From Branchiostoma floridae (Eukaryota; Chordata; Leptocardii; Amphioxiformes; Branchiostomatidae), in contig NC_049984.1 of the NCBI RefSeq assembly GCF_000003815.2, forward strand, positions 9,833,475-9,897,474: DNA of 64,000 nt, read 5' to 3'. Shown in pieces: positions 1 through 10,900 of the stretch. Position 1 is the stretch's first letter. Each line of letters opens with the position of its first letter. The notes below the pieces were generated by a model. That model saw only the letters and a list, made by a program, of their open reading frames with translations, did not search any database and had not been told where the DNA came from. Position numbers and translations under genes: made by a program.

Positions 1-636
1 AAGTGTTCATTTTCTGACCATTGAAGGTACCTGGTGTGCTTGTATGACAACCGTCGAAAAGGAAAGGCCTATACTAGTTTTATACAGCTAGTAATTTCTA
101 AGTATGTAAGATTCATTCATTAACGGATCATCAGGGTTTTAACCAGTAGATAAAAAGGTAGCAGATGCAAGTTAAAAGACTGGCTCGTTAAAAATAATAA
201 TGTACACAAAAATGTTTAAACGTTTCCAGTACACCAAGAGTTCTGATCGAACATGTCCGTGACTCATCGTGATTCACCGTTAACGCGTTAATTTGACGTT
301 CTGGTCAGGTCTAATTATCGCAAGTGTTCTGATACGTGTATGTAAAGGGTTAGTGTGTGACCACAATCGTTTCCCTCTCATAGCAAAGAAAATGGAATGT
401 AAATAATATAACGAACTGTCCCTTAAAATGTTTGAGTTGTCAGAAGAGCGCAGTTGGTAGTTTCAATTACAGAGAATCACGTCGCAGCTTACTACGGGTC
501 ACTAAGTCGTCACCCACCTGTCAGTTAGCCACACAGCTGCATCGGGATTATGTTTCTCACAGGGAAGGTTAATAACAGTGACATTAAGGGCGTGTGAACA
601 GCTCAGGTCAGCTAGTGTAGTTTATAAACAATCAAC
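1..636. other. Unassigned AT-rich sequence
   Basis: No coding exon, RNA gene or clear repeat boundary was recognised. All three frames on both strands are broken by frequent stops. Confidence 0.5.
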
Positions 637-854
637 TTGCATGCCACACTGTACAGTAGAGTTACGTGTAATTTGTTAGCATTTACAGTTACGCTGCCCT
701 GTCATATCACATGTCAACGCACTAGAATACCCTCAAAAACGTATTACTATAACGCCTGTGCACATGTGTATTTCTTCACTCATGTTATTACCTGCATGTA
801 TGCAGGTATGGTTTTGATGCTGGTGGGAACTTTTCGGTAGCCGGGGATGTAGGG

Positions 855-1430
855 CGCTGTATCTCGTGAACGGATGGTGCGAGCACGACGATTTTTGGTA
901 CGTGGGTTGGGGGTGGTAGCCTAACACTCAGGTTTGATTTTGGGCCTCCTGGCGTTTGAACTTGACATTGAAGGTGGCATTTTTGGTGTTTTTGGGGCAC
1001 TTTTGGCGCTGTGTGTCCGGAACGATACGCGCGATTGCGACGATTTTTGGTGCATGGGTGGGGGGTTGTTGCCTGTTGCCTAGGATTGACTTTGGGCCTT
1101 GTCGCGTTTGAACTTGACCCGGCAGGTCGAATTTTGTGTCCGAGAGGGGTGTTTCCGGAGTTATATCTTCTGAACGGCTGGTGCTGGCGCGATGATATTT
1201 GGCACATGTGTCGGCGGTGGCTGAATAATGCTCAATTTTGATTTTGGCGCCCTTGGTGCTTGAACTTGACATTTTAGGTTACCTTTTGTGCGGGCACGGG
1301 GCGTGCGCTGTATCTCCGGAACGCAAGGTACCATTGTGTTGCTATTTGGTACGTGAGTTGTTTGTGGTGTCCTGGTGGTCAGGTTTGATTTTGGGCCTCC
1401 TAGTGCTTGAACTTGATACTGTATAGGTTG
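855..1430. repeat. Tandem repeat, about four units of ~150 bp
   Basis: Four diverged units recur every 149-152 bp, anchored at about 861, 1013, 1163 and 1312. Each has a block resembling 'GAACGG..TGG', then 'CGATTTTTGGTRCRTGGG', then 'GATTTTGGGCCTCCT' and 'TTGAACTTGAC'. Similar blocks recur at about 27.24-27.9 kb and 57.53-57.61 kb, so this is a dispersed family that often exists as tandem arrays. Short ORFs here are by-products of the GT-rich repeat. Confidence 0.7.
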
Positions 1431-1708
1431 ATCCTGTTTTTGTGTGGTTGGGGCATCCTCCCAATATCTGCTTGGTTTTAAAAACAGATTATGGTTGGGT
1501 GTAGAACCATCATCTGGCCTGGGCCACCTTCAATGTATCAGGTTACTTAGTGGCACTGACAGTTTGCCAGATGACGGGAGTGTACAAGATTATATATCTG
1601 TTGGTCAGGTATAATTGGAGTTTGCTTATTACTCTTTGTGGTGTTTCTAGAGTTGTATAGTACTGAGTTTTAAGTTTCGGTACAAGTTCCTTTACCCTGT
1701 TGGCAATC

Positions 1709-1792
1709 ATGGTTGAACTTGAACTTAAACAGAAGAAGATGCAATTTTCTAATGTGGAGGAGAACTGTATAGAGTGTGGGCATAAGAGAAAG
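1709..1792 (+). CDS. Possible small coding exon, unassigned
   Basis: An ATG opens 28 codons without a stop, ending exactly at a good donor, AAG|GTATGTG. The predicted peptide is charged and includes 'CIECGHKRK'. It is out of context: no matching next exon was found before the assembly gap, and I do not recognise a family. It may be the 5' coding exon of a gene whose remainder is lost in or beyond the gap, or chance. Only transcript data could decide. Confidence 0.25.
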
Positions 1793-3300
1793 GTATGTGT
1801 ATGATTTGTCCTGTGTTTCTTTTTGTTTCTTTGGTAATGCCATTTCCATACTGTATACAGGTAATTTGTTGTTTTGGGCTAGTCATATTCGCTTGGTTTT
1901 TGGGCCTGCTTAATCTATGGTACAGGCAGGGTTAAGTGGTGGAGGCTTAGCTTTGTTCTGTTTTAAATTCAGTATCGTTGGTTGCATTTTGTCGCGGCAA
2001 ATATATGATGAAATTCCCCTTCTAAGCAACTGCTCATTGGTTTGCGGGGATGTTTGCTGGGTGTTTGCTCTGACTACAACAGCTTCTGAACTTTTCAAAG
2101 CTTCCATTGCCAGTATACGTAGTCTGTGTAACACAAACTCCGCTGTCCAGGGCTGTAACTGGCCCCTCCCCGCGGGCCGGCGGATGTTTGGCGGGCTGCT
2201 ATAAGCGAGATTTAATCAGGCTACATTGCCAGCAGCTTGCCATCTATAAATGGGATTGACAAGGACATTTTTCATAGTAAATTATGCTGTTAAATTTGGC
2301 TTAGATACTACAGGAGATTTAGGTTTGGGTTGGATGGATTGAATGAAAATATCATACCACCCTGGGGACTAACTGTTGCTGCTGCATGGGGGCTACCACT
2401 ATTCATATTGTCTAATGTCTATGGAACTACAGATAAAAGTATCATTGGTCAAATTATGCAAGTAACATTCCGATGTCAAGTGAATAACACCCCAGAAATA
2501 AATCTTTAATGAATATCATTGGAAGAACACAAACCAAGGAGACTTAGCAGCTGCATTAGGTCAGTACATTGAAATAGGAAGATATTAGTATATCATGTGA
2601 CAGAGTAACTACATGTGCATGGGCCATCTGAGACAAAAAAAGGTAGCGTCTCAACAACTTCAAAGTACTGTGGTTGGTTACATACTTAAGAAATCCAAAA
2701 TAAGTAATGTTCATCCATGTCCAAACTTACAAATTCAGAAAATGGAATTTCAGAGTCAGACTTTTGCATGGTGCACAACCAACACGGTAAAAAGCTCATT
2801 TTTCCAACCACGTACCACAGACAAAAAGGCAAAAATACCCAATAGGTCTACAGAAACCCAATACATTTCATGCAGGCCTGAGGTCTACGAACTCTTGTTA
2901 TGCGTAGTTTTGTCTGCTAGCCAAATTTTCTCACCACAATGCAGGAAATAGCGTTTCAAGGGGTCAATAGTTCAAACTGTTCCCGGGGAGAATACCCTCA
3001 GTCCCACTTGTCACGCCTTCCATGATGCACATGCTGAAAATTCGGCCAATAATATTTCGCCCAAACCTTAAAAGTAAGAAATTCACTGCCGCCGCCTCTG
3101 AAAAATGTTCGTCGTCACTTCCAAACAACATAAAATTAATACTTTGATGCAGAACTAGCTAACTTAAGATAGTTGAATCCAACTCTAAGTGTTGAAGTAA
3201 GCCTCACGAGGTAACGTAATTCGTAATACATTAGTATCATTCGCGTGCAATACCCTGTACAAGGAAACTAATATAGTATGTTACACAAAATCGCACAATC
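1793..3300. other. Unassigned sequence between possible exon and coiled-coil fragments
   Basis: Nothing supportable was found here. Open frames at about 1917-2204 and 2613-2951 show no recognisable motif, no splice context and no conservation signal that I can judge. Confidence 0.45.
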
Positions 3301-3410
3301 ACGTGAATGGAATGTTTGGAGAATATGTCTTGTGTGATTCTTTTATTTTTTTCTTGTCAAATTGGCAGACGTGAGGTCAGGGCTATAGGATGGGTTGAAA
3401 CCAGGAGTAG

Positions 3411-3506
3411 GATGATCATGAAAAAAGGGACGACTAAGAGCGGAGATGAGATGAAGCGACAGGTGGTTGACAAGTCACGCCTGGCCGAGGAACTGGTCAT
3501 TCAAAC
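3411..3506 (+). pseudogene. Coiled-coil coding fragment, + strand copy
   Basis: This segment reads 'RMIMKKGTTKSGDEMKRQVV' followed by 'DKSRLAEEL' in one open frame. It is a near-identical inverted copy of 3815-3902 on the other side of the nearby sequence. The composition (K, R, E, D, L) is that of an alpha-helical coiled coil. It is preceded by a plausible acceptor (TTGGCAG at about 3363-3369) but diverges after residue LAEEL. It could be a second exon of a duplicated gene, a rearranged fragment, or an assembly artefact beside the gap. The family is not recognised. Confidence 0.4.
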
Positions 3507-3719
3507 AGGAATATTCTTGAGAGACATTTCAATGTTTTAAAAGCCTAACGAAGCACTTTTGTATGGAACAGTTAGGTTTCCGTACAAATCAAGAATAAAT
3601 TTTGCTTCTCCAACGTTCTTTGCGGATAAGCCTCAACACGATATTTTCGCGAACAGAACATCTGGGTAAACAATCAACAGTAGTTCAAAATCGGTAATAA
3701 TGATCTGGGTGAAACCCAC

Positions 3720-3902
3720 CTTCATATTTTCGCTGGCACGATGTTGGTCCTGGAGTTGTTCTGTGGCTTCCTTCTGGTTAGCTATTAGGTCGGCGGTTTG
3801 TTCAAAGCGGCCAGATCCTCGGCCAGGCGTGACTTGTCAACCACCTGTCGCTTCATCTCATCTCTGTACTTCGTCGTCCCTTTTTTTCATGATCATCCTG
3901 CT
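3720..3902 (-). pseudogene. Coiled-coil exon fragment with frame breaks, at gap edge
   Basis: On the - strand the segment encodes a coiled coil: a part like 'DEMKRQVVDKSRLAEDLAAL', then 'EQTADLIANQKEATEQLQDQ' and 'HRASENMK'. It ends at a good donor AAG|GTGGGT (exon edge 3720). The parts lie in different frames. One base seems missing between the AAL and EQT blocks, and another shift lies near the gap edge. Since it borders 310 Ns, sequencing error is as likely as true decay. The gene is not identified. A further - strand fragment lies on the other side of the gap. Confidence 0.45.
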
Positions 3903-4212
3903 NNNNNNNNNNNNNNNNNNNNNNNNNNNNNNNNNNNNNNNNNNNNNNNNNNNNNNNNNNNNNNNNNNNNNNNNNNNNNNNNNNNNNNNNNNNNNNNNNN
4001 NNNNNNNNNNNNNNNNNNNNNNNNNNNNNNNNNNNNNNNNNNNNNNNNNNNNNNNNNNNNNNNNNNNNNNNNNNNNNNNNNNNNNNNNNNNNNNNNNNNN
4101 NNNNNNNNNNNNNNNNNNNNNNNNNNNNNNNNNNNNNNNNNNNNNNNNNNNNNNNNNNNNNNNNNNNNNNNNNNNNNNNNNNNNNNNNNNNNNNNNNNNN
4201 NNNNNNNNNNNN
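3903..4212. other. Assembly gap (310 N)
   Basis: A run of 310 undetermined bases. It separates two - strand coding-like fragments, so part of a gene is probably hidden here. Confidence 1.
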
Positions 4213-4369
4213 TGATGATCACAGCCAAGCAGTCATTTCGCTGCCAGACAGAGAGGAAAAAAGCCACGCCATGGGTCTTGAGCTGGTCTCTGATGATCAA
4301 TAACACCTGCTGCCACGAAGTCAACACACTCCCTTTCACTTCGGTAAGTAACTCAGCTTCCACTTCTGC
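4213..4369 (-). CDS. Partial exon of an unassigned helical protein, runs into gap
   Basis: On the - strand, after a possible acceptor (CTACGCAG at about 4370-4377), an open frame of about 50 codons runs to the gap. It begins 'VEAELLTEVKGSVLTSWQQV' and continues 'LLIIRDQLKTHGVAFFLSVW'. The mix of Leu, Val, Glu and Trp looks like real helical protein rather than random translation. With the - strand coiled-coil fragment at 3720-3902 it would make one gene interrupted by the gap. No family recognised. Caution: the + strand also reads open here and has a GTAAGT at about 4350, so the strand is not certain. Confidence 0.35.
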
Positions 4370-4399
4370 GTAGCGAAGAGGATCTTAGAAAAGTTCCTT

Positions 4400-6400
4400 T
4401 GTCTGGTTTGATCAGAGCCAGGTATACAAATTAGTAGTTTATCAAAGATTATCAAATTGTTAGCTTCGTACTTTTTTTTAATTTGTACGTAAATGCATTT
4501 GACCTGTTCTTTTTGTCAGTATATATATATTTTGTTTTAAAAATGGGATATATCTTGTGGTATGCAGTGTCCGGAAAACAACGTCGTTTGGGTTGTCTCC
4601 CGAGGATTGCGTCCCAGATTTCGGACATTGTGTGTAACAGTAGAACACAATAGGGCTACGGAACTGCTAAACTGTAATGATATATCTCATTTTCAAAACA
4701 GATATGTATTCAATTTGATTCCTTCTAAAGGGATATATTATTACATTTCTTATTATTCTTACTCTATTTCTTATAATTCTTATTCTTATTCAAAAGCGAA
4801 GTATCATTTTGAAATAGCTTGGATATTTCAATCGGCTAGAGCGTTCAAGTTGATATACGTGTGCATGTTCTCTCTCATCTCTGCACAGGTCGGGCAAGAG
4901 AGATACACACGGGCAAGACCGACTCCTCCCGCCGCAACGGACGTCGCTGATGGCTTGCGCTGGAAGACGAGCTGTATCACTGTGGGGAAGGACGCCCGTA
5001 TGCAAATTGCAACAACGGGACCAAGGCTGGGAGCCATGCAAAATCCGGAACAACGTCGCCCTAAGGAGCAAGGCCATGAGAGGAAAATGCCAGACCGGAG
5101 CAGAGCCGCGTACAGCCAAGATTGCGCTGCTACAACTATAAATACTGACGCCAGTTTATGGACTGATGTACACGTATTGTCTGCATTGCTAGTATTTGAC
5201 TTTACAGACACAAATACGTATTGTCTAGTCTATTATGTGTATCAAAGAATATACAAGTAATGTAATTGACTCAGACGACGACGGTCCAAATCAAACCATG
5301 TGTGGATTTACGAATGGTGGAAATCCCATACAAACGCACGTAAGGTCTCATTGATGAGTTTTTAACTGCATTGGGAGTAATGGCATGCAAAAATACGTGT
5401 TTCACATGGGCGCGTACAAAATGAACGCACTTGAAAAATGTTTATTCTATCTATTCTTTGTTGCGCTCATTTACGTTTTATCTTGTAAAAAAATTACGAC
5501 AACAGCTAAACATTCAGTCTTATATGACAATTAGAACATGCATGAAGTTAGTACACACCGCAACGGGGACTGCACAACTCAGAACTGTGTGCCTCCGACC
5601 CAGACCGCAGCTACCGAACATTGCCTGCTAATTTCTTGAAGCAGAAAGAAACTTTCACCAATCTAACGTTAGAGATCAGTTGGGCTGGATAAAAGGAAAA
5701 TTCTCATCGCTAAAAAACACCTCCGTGCAGCCGCTTACTTTTTTTGGGCCGTAATTTGGAGTAATACATCAACGGGACCTTACAAATATTATGTATGCAA
5801 GCTGATGTTGCATTTCAGTCCGTCACTTGCAACAAGCTAGATACAACGCAATGGTTGCTGTATGTACCGGCATGTATTTGTCTATATTGTGCCATGATTA
5901 TTATTCTCAGACGGTTTCCGGTAATTCGTTAAATTTGATAATGTGAACTGCAACAGACCGAGATAAAGTACTAGTAACCAATGTTGTGTGATGTGAGCGG
6001 ACAGCTGTGTAACTGTCTGTCAGGTAAGACAGAATATAAAGACGAGAGATTTATTTCTAAGGCAATTCAGGAGAGCAACAGACCGAGTGACATAGCATTA
6101 TGACGTCGCAGTTAGTATACGTTCAAAGTCTCCCGTGCCCAGTGTACGGAAATCCCTATCTCTGTGTCATTTCTTTATCGTTAATTATACGTGGTCGTCT
6201 TCAAATCAGAATCCAAAAGAATTAGTTACATGTCCAAGAATACCATTGTTTATCAGAGGAAGAAAATCGTTGTCAGAAACATCGGTAAACATTTATTTTA
6301 ATTCTGAATCATTTACCATATCAAATTCTACTTTGTTGAATTCCAAAACCGAACAAATACAAAAATGAACAGCTATGACTCATATAACATTTTAATCTCA
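4400..6400. other. Unassigned intergenic sequence
   Basis: No exon could be supported. The longest open frame (4562-5260, +) starts in low-complexity Tyr/Ser-rich translation of (TTATTC)-type sequence. It then runs through a more GC-rich stretch (4900-5130) that is open in several frames on both strands, so the coding strand cannot be chosen. Confidence 0.45.
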
Positions 6401-6429
6401 TGCCAAACCACTATCTCACCACAACACTG

Positions 6430-7330
6430 ACTGACCATCATTGTTGTGCGGCTGTCGTCGCTACTATGGAATGTCTTTCCGACAAGTCCACAAGTCCACA
6501 AAGCTCACAACATTAAACAGCATCGTTAACACATCAAGATCGCATATAAAACCACCATCCCATTGTTGTTGTTTTGTTGTCTTTGTTTAAAACAGACTAA
6601 TCATCTGTTGTGCGGCTGTCGTCCCTACATGTCTTTCCGACAAGTCCGTCACAACAAGTTCACAACGTTCCACAGCATCGTTACCACCATCCCATTGTTG
6701 TTGTTTTGTTGTCCTTGTTTAAAACAGACTAATCATCTGTTGTGCGGCTGTCGTCCCTACATGTCTTTCCGACAAGTCCGTCACAGCAAGTTCATATATT
6801 TCACAGCATCGTTAACACATCAAAATCGCATATAAAACCACCATCCCATGGCCATTGTTGTTGTTGTTTTGTTGTCTTTGTTTAAAACAGACTAATCATC
6901 TGTTGTGCGGCTGTCGTCCCTACATGTCTTTCCGACAAGTCCGTCACAGCAAGTTCACAACGTTCCACAGCATCGTTACCACCATCCCATTGTTGTTGTT
7001 TTGTTGTCCTTGTTTAAAACAGACTAATCATCTGTTGTGCGGCTGTCGTCCCTACATGTCTTTCCGACAAGTCCGTCACAGCAAGTTCATATATTCCACA
7101 GCATCGTTAACACATCAAAATCGCATATAAAACCACCATCCCATGGCCATTGTTGTTGTTGTTTTGTTGTCCTTGTTTAATACAGACTAATCATCTGTTG
7201 TGCGGCTGTCGTCCCTACATGTCTTTCCGACAAGTCCGTCACAACAAGTTCACAATATACCACAGCACCGTTAACACATCAAAATCGCATAATAAACAAC
7301 CATCTCATTGTTGTTGTTTTGTTGTCCTTG
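6430..7330. repeat. Tandem array with alternating 132 and 162 bp units
   Basis: The block GACTAATCATCTGTTGTGCG recurs at about 6597, 6729, 6891, 7023 and 7186, preceded by a diverged copy at about 6437. Spacing alternates 160, 132, 162, 132, 162, so the true unit is a ~294 bp dimer. The longer half carries an extra 30 bp containing AAAATCGCATATAAAACC. A (TTG)n stretch lies in each unit. The near-identical short ORFs (6563-7347) are copies of the unit, not genes. Confidence 0.85.
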
Positions 7331-7489
7331 TTACAAACAAACCGTGAAACTGTGGTGCCTATATCTTCCGACAAGCCCGCAACAACAAGCTCAAAACATA
7401 ACCACAGCTTCCCCAAGATGCCTCAATCCCAGCAGGCCCACACAAAACATGACGACACATTTCCCAACATGCCTCACACAACATGGCAC

Positions 7490-7600
7490 CAACTTTCCCG
7501 GCATGCCTCACTCCCAGCATGCCTCACTCCCAGCATGCCTCACTCCCTTGACATCATCCAACATGGCGGCGCCCTATAATACAACATGGCGGCGCCCTAC
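7490..7600. repeat. Short direct repeats upstream of GGCX
   Basis: Three copies of a 16-17 bp unit (CATGCCTCACTCCCAG) lie at about 7501-7552, followed by two 22-24 bp copies of AACATGGCGGCGCCCTA at about 7560 and 7584. The latter contain an ATGGCGGC core like that at the GGCX start, so they may be binding sites or an old duplication of promoter sequence. Confidence 0.6.
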
Positions 7601-7958
7601 TCCGCTAACGAAAACAAAACAGGTTGTGCTATCGCAAACCTGTAACTATCGCAAACCTGTAATTACATTGCCCTCTAGATCTAGCTCTTTTACAATTATT
7701 TTTGCACAAGCTTAAGACTTGGTTTTATTACTTTGACAACAGAGCCTGATCGTGACACCTGTTAACTAGGGTCAGTTGATCATACATCGACAAAAATGTA
7801 GCCATAAAAAGTATAATTCATTCCATATTTGAATGCTCATTGCTAGTGTAGCCATAAGTAGTTTAAGCCTTGTTGTAAACGGGTGTTGTAAATTCAACGT
7901 GCTTGGAACAAAGCCAAAACTTTGGCGAAGTTTATTTTCACGCACGGCATCCTGGGTA

Positions 7959-7969
7959 AAAATGGCGGC
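7959..7969 (+). promoter_or_regulatory. YY1-like element overlapping GGCX start codon
   Basis: The string AAAATGGCGGC matches the vertebrate YY1 consensus AAnATGGCGGC, known for lying just downstream of transcription starts and over start codons. Here its ATG is the proposed GGCX initiator. Confidence 0.5.
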
Positions 7970-10900
7970 ACCTGACAGAAAGGGAGGTACGTGTCGTTCG
8001 GTTCTGTATTCTGTCGTGTTTTTAGTCTGTATTCGTCCCCTTTTGCATGTTGTCACAAGCACACAGTAGGGTTAACTGTAGAGAACTCGGTACAATGTTC
8101 ATAAAAAGATCTACTGCTAAATTCTCTGTTGAATGTTCTGAACAACCAGACATGTTGTAACCATATGTCGCGAACGTCGAACAAGCTAAAAAGGGGAGGG
8201 GGGCAGGAAAGTTACAATCCATTGTCTTTATCCCGTTGTAACGTTATACAACAGGATGATATTATGGCTCTGATGACGTACGTTATAACGTCTCCCTGCC
8301 TCCTATATCTCCATATAATCTAGTTAACCATACCTTTTATCACCAGTTTAGTGATGAAATACCTCATGTTTGATAATGTGGACATAATGTCAAAGGTCAG
8401 ACCATGAATGTTGAAGGCTCCTTCATTTTATAAACAGACTTAGATAAGGGGATCTGACACAAAGTTGACAGGCTTTTGGAGTCTGAAATGCTAGTTTCTG
8501 CATTTTGTAAGGCAAATGTTTGGGATTGATTTTATTTGACGGGTGTTGCTTACAGACTTGAAACACAATCTGAACAAAAAACTGTAATAGTGGGGTTCAA
8601 GCACCACGAACCGCTGTCACCATGCCAAACGTCTGTCAGGCTTTTGGCCAAATTGGTTGGGTGCTTGGTTTGGGGAGCTTGGCTGCCTGGATCCGTCACA
8701 ATAGGCCCAGGGTTCGAATCTCGTGAGTTAGCATGGAGTAAAAACTGTTCTACTCGCCTCTTAGTGTGTTTCAAAACAATCATAATGTAGCCTGACTAAA
8801 ATGGTGCTCCTTGCGGCGCTGCAGCCTAAAACATTAACCCCAGCCAATGAGAGATTGTGTAAACACAATCTGTCTATATCATAATAGTGCATTGAAAATA
8901 TTCATTATGATTACGTAACAAGATCAACAAGTAGTTTTGACAGATGTTACTTAATTTTGTCAGTGCGGCACAGGAAAAAAGGCCCCCCTCTAGATGGAAG
9001 CGGGGACGCCCTGCCGCCACGCCAGGAAGCCGTTACCAAGGAAACCAGGTTCAGGAGGTTGTTTGGCTTTGACCTTGAAGAGCTGCAGTCATGGTCAGGG
9101 TTTGTCCAGCTGCTCAATCGGCCAGCGGACCCAGCAAATCTGGGGGTACTCCGTTTTCTCTTTGGTAAGATATCACCTAGTATGCTAAGACCTCTGGAGG
9201 TAAACAATATTCAAATAAGATTCAATCTCCACAACTTACAGTATACAAAATGGGGATTTACTTCTGGACGTTGTCTAGTGATGCTGAAGAAGAGTGATGC
9301 TGAAGAAGAGTGATGGATGTCACTCGAAACGTCCGGAAGTAAATTAATCTACGTTTTGTATCCAGTTGTAGAGATTGTATTGTATTTGGATATATCATTC
9401 ATATGACCTAATACTGAAAACTGTAAATCTGTCATTGCCGGGAAAATTAGTTTTTACAAAAATATTTAGAAAAATATTATTTTAATCCTTTGGTTATGTT
9501 AGAGCAATGACGTGTCATTCATTTCGAAGGAGACAAATATATCGTAATCGCTGAGATAAAACCAAAGAAGCAACCCTCCCTTAACCATTTAATCTAATGT
9601 TAACTTTATATTTATTAATGGCTACCTTGTCCACCCAACAAGGGACTAGGTAGATATGTACAATGTACATTTACATGGCATTCATAAATACATGTTTCTC
9701 CATTCCGTTGCGCAGGGTTTCTGATGGTGCTGGACATCATGCAGGAACGGGGGATGTCCCACTTGGACATGCGGTTTGGGAACCCAGACATATGCCACTT
9801 CCCTCTCTTCAACTTCCTGCAGCCACCCTTCATAGACTGGCTCTACATAGTCTATCTGGTCATGTTGATAGGTACTCAAGTTATTTCCTTCAAGTGTTTG
9901 ATAAAGTAGAGTTAACACATGTATTAGGGATGTATATATACAAAAGAACATACATGTACAGTAGGTGATCCAGGCAGTAGTGTATGAGTTTTTCTGTATC
10001 ATAGTTTGGTAATTAAAATTATCTCCATTTGAGTAGAAGATATCATGCTGAAGTTTTATTTCTGTTTGTGCAAGAGGTATCTCACTGGAGTTTTGTTTCT
10101 ACAGGTGCAACAGGTATCATGCTGGGGTTTTGTTTCCGCCTGAGCTGCCTTTGTTTTCTGGGGCCGTATTGGTTCATCTTCTTCTTGGACAAGACAGCAT
10201 GGAACAACCACTCCTACTTATATGGACTCACTTCATTCCTCCTGATGTTGTCAGATGCAAACAGATACTGGTGAATAAATGAGGACTTTTGACCTTTTTC
10301 TTAATAGCCTGTTATACCAAATTGCTAAATTTTTTTTCTAGGAAAGTTATATAACAGTCACATTAAAGACAAGTTTATAGAAGTACTCTGTCCCAGAATT
10401 TTTGTGGAGAACTTCCTACAAAAGTAAGTCTGAAATTGATTCAGATCATTTATCTCTTGATAGAGGGGTCTTGGGGATGCCATTTTGTAATCTACAGTTC
10501 ACCATCATTTATTCTTTTTCAGGTCTGTTGATGGTTTGTTGAATAAAAAGCTGCGGAATTCTCACGTGCCTCTTTGGAACTACACTCTACTACGCTTCCA
10601 GGTACCTGTCATTTTGGCTATGTAAAAACTTCTTATGATGGAAGTTAAAGTTTTACTTCAGGGATGATTTTACTGCTGCAAAAGATTGTACATAGTATGC
10701 ACTAGAAGTCATGTTGATGTCAACATTTACAGCAAATGGAGGTGCCAATTACATGATTTTGATACCCATGATTGTGTGGTTGGTACAATTCTTCATTGTT
10801 GATTATAAATTCCTTCGCTTTTCACTTTTTGTCTAGATTTTCACTGTTTATTTCCTTGCTGGATTGAAGAAGCTGGATGCAGACTGGGTGACAGGACACT

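Noticed and set aside
4562-5260. The longest open frame (232 codons) in the left flank.
   Set aside because: The first third is low-complexity translation, and the GC-rich part is open on both strands in several frames. There is no splice signal or family motif to choose among them.
6430-7330. Regularly spaced repeats that could be mistaken for a CRISPR array.
   Set aside because: The repeat blocks are long, nearly the whole unit is conserved, there are no unique spacers, and the context is an animal genome.
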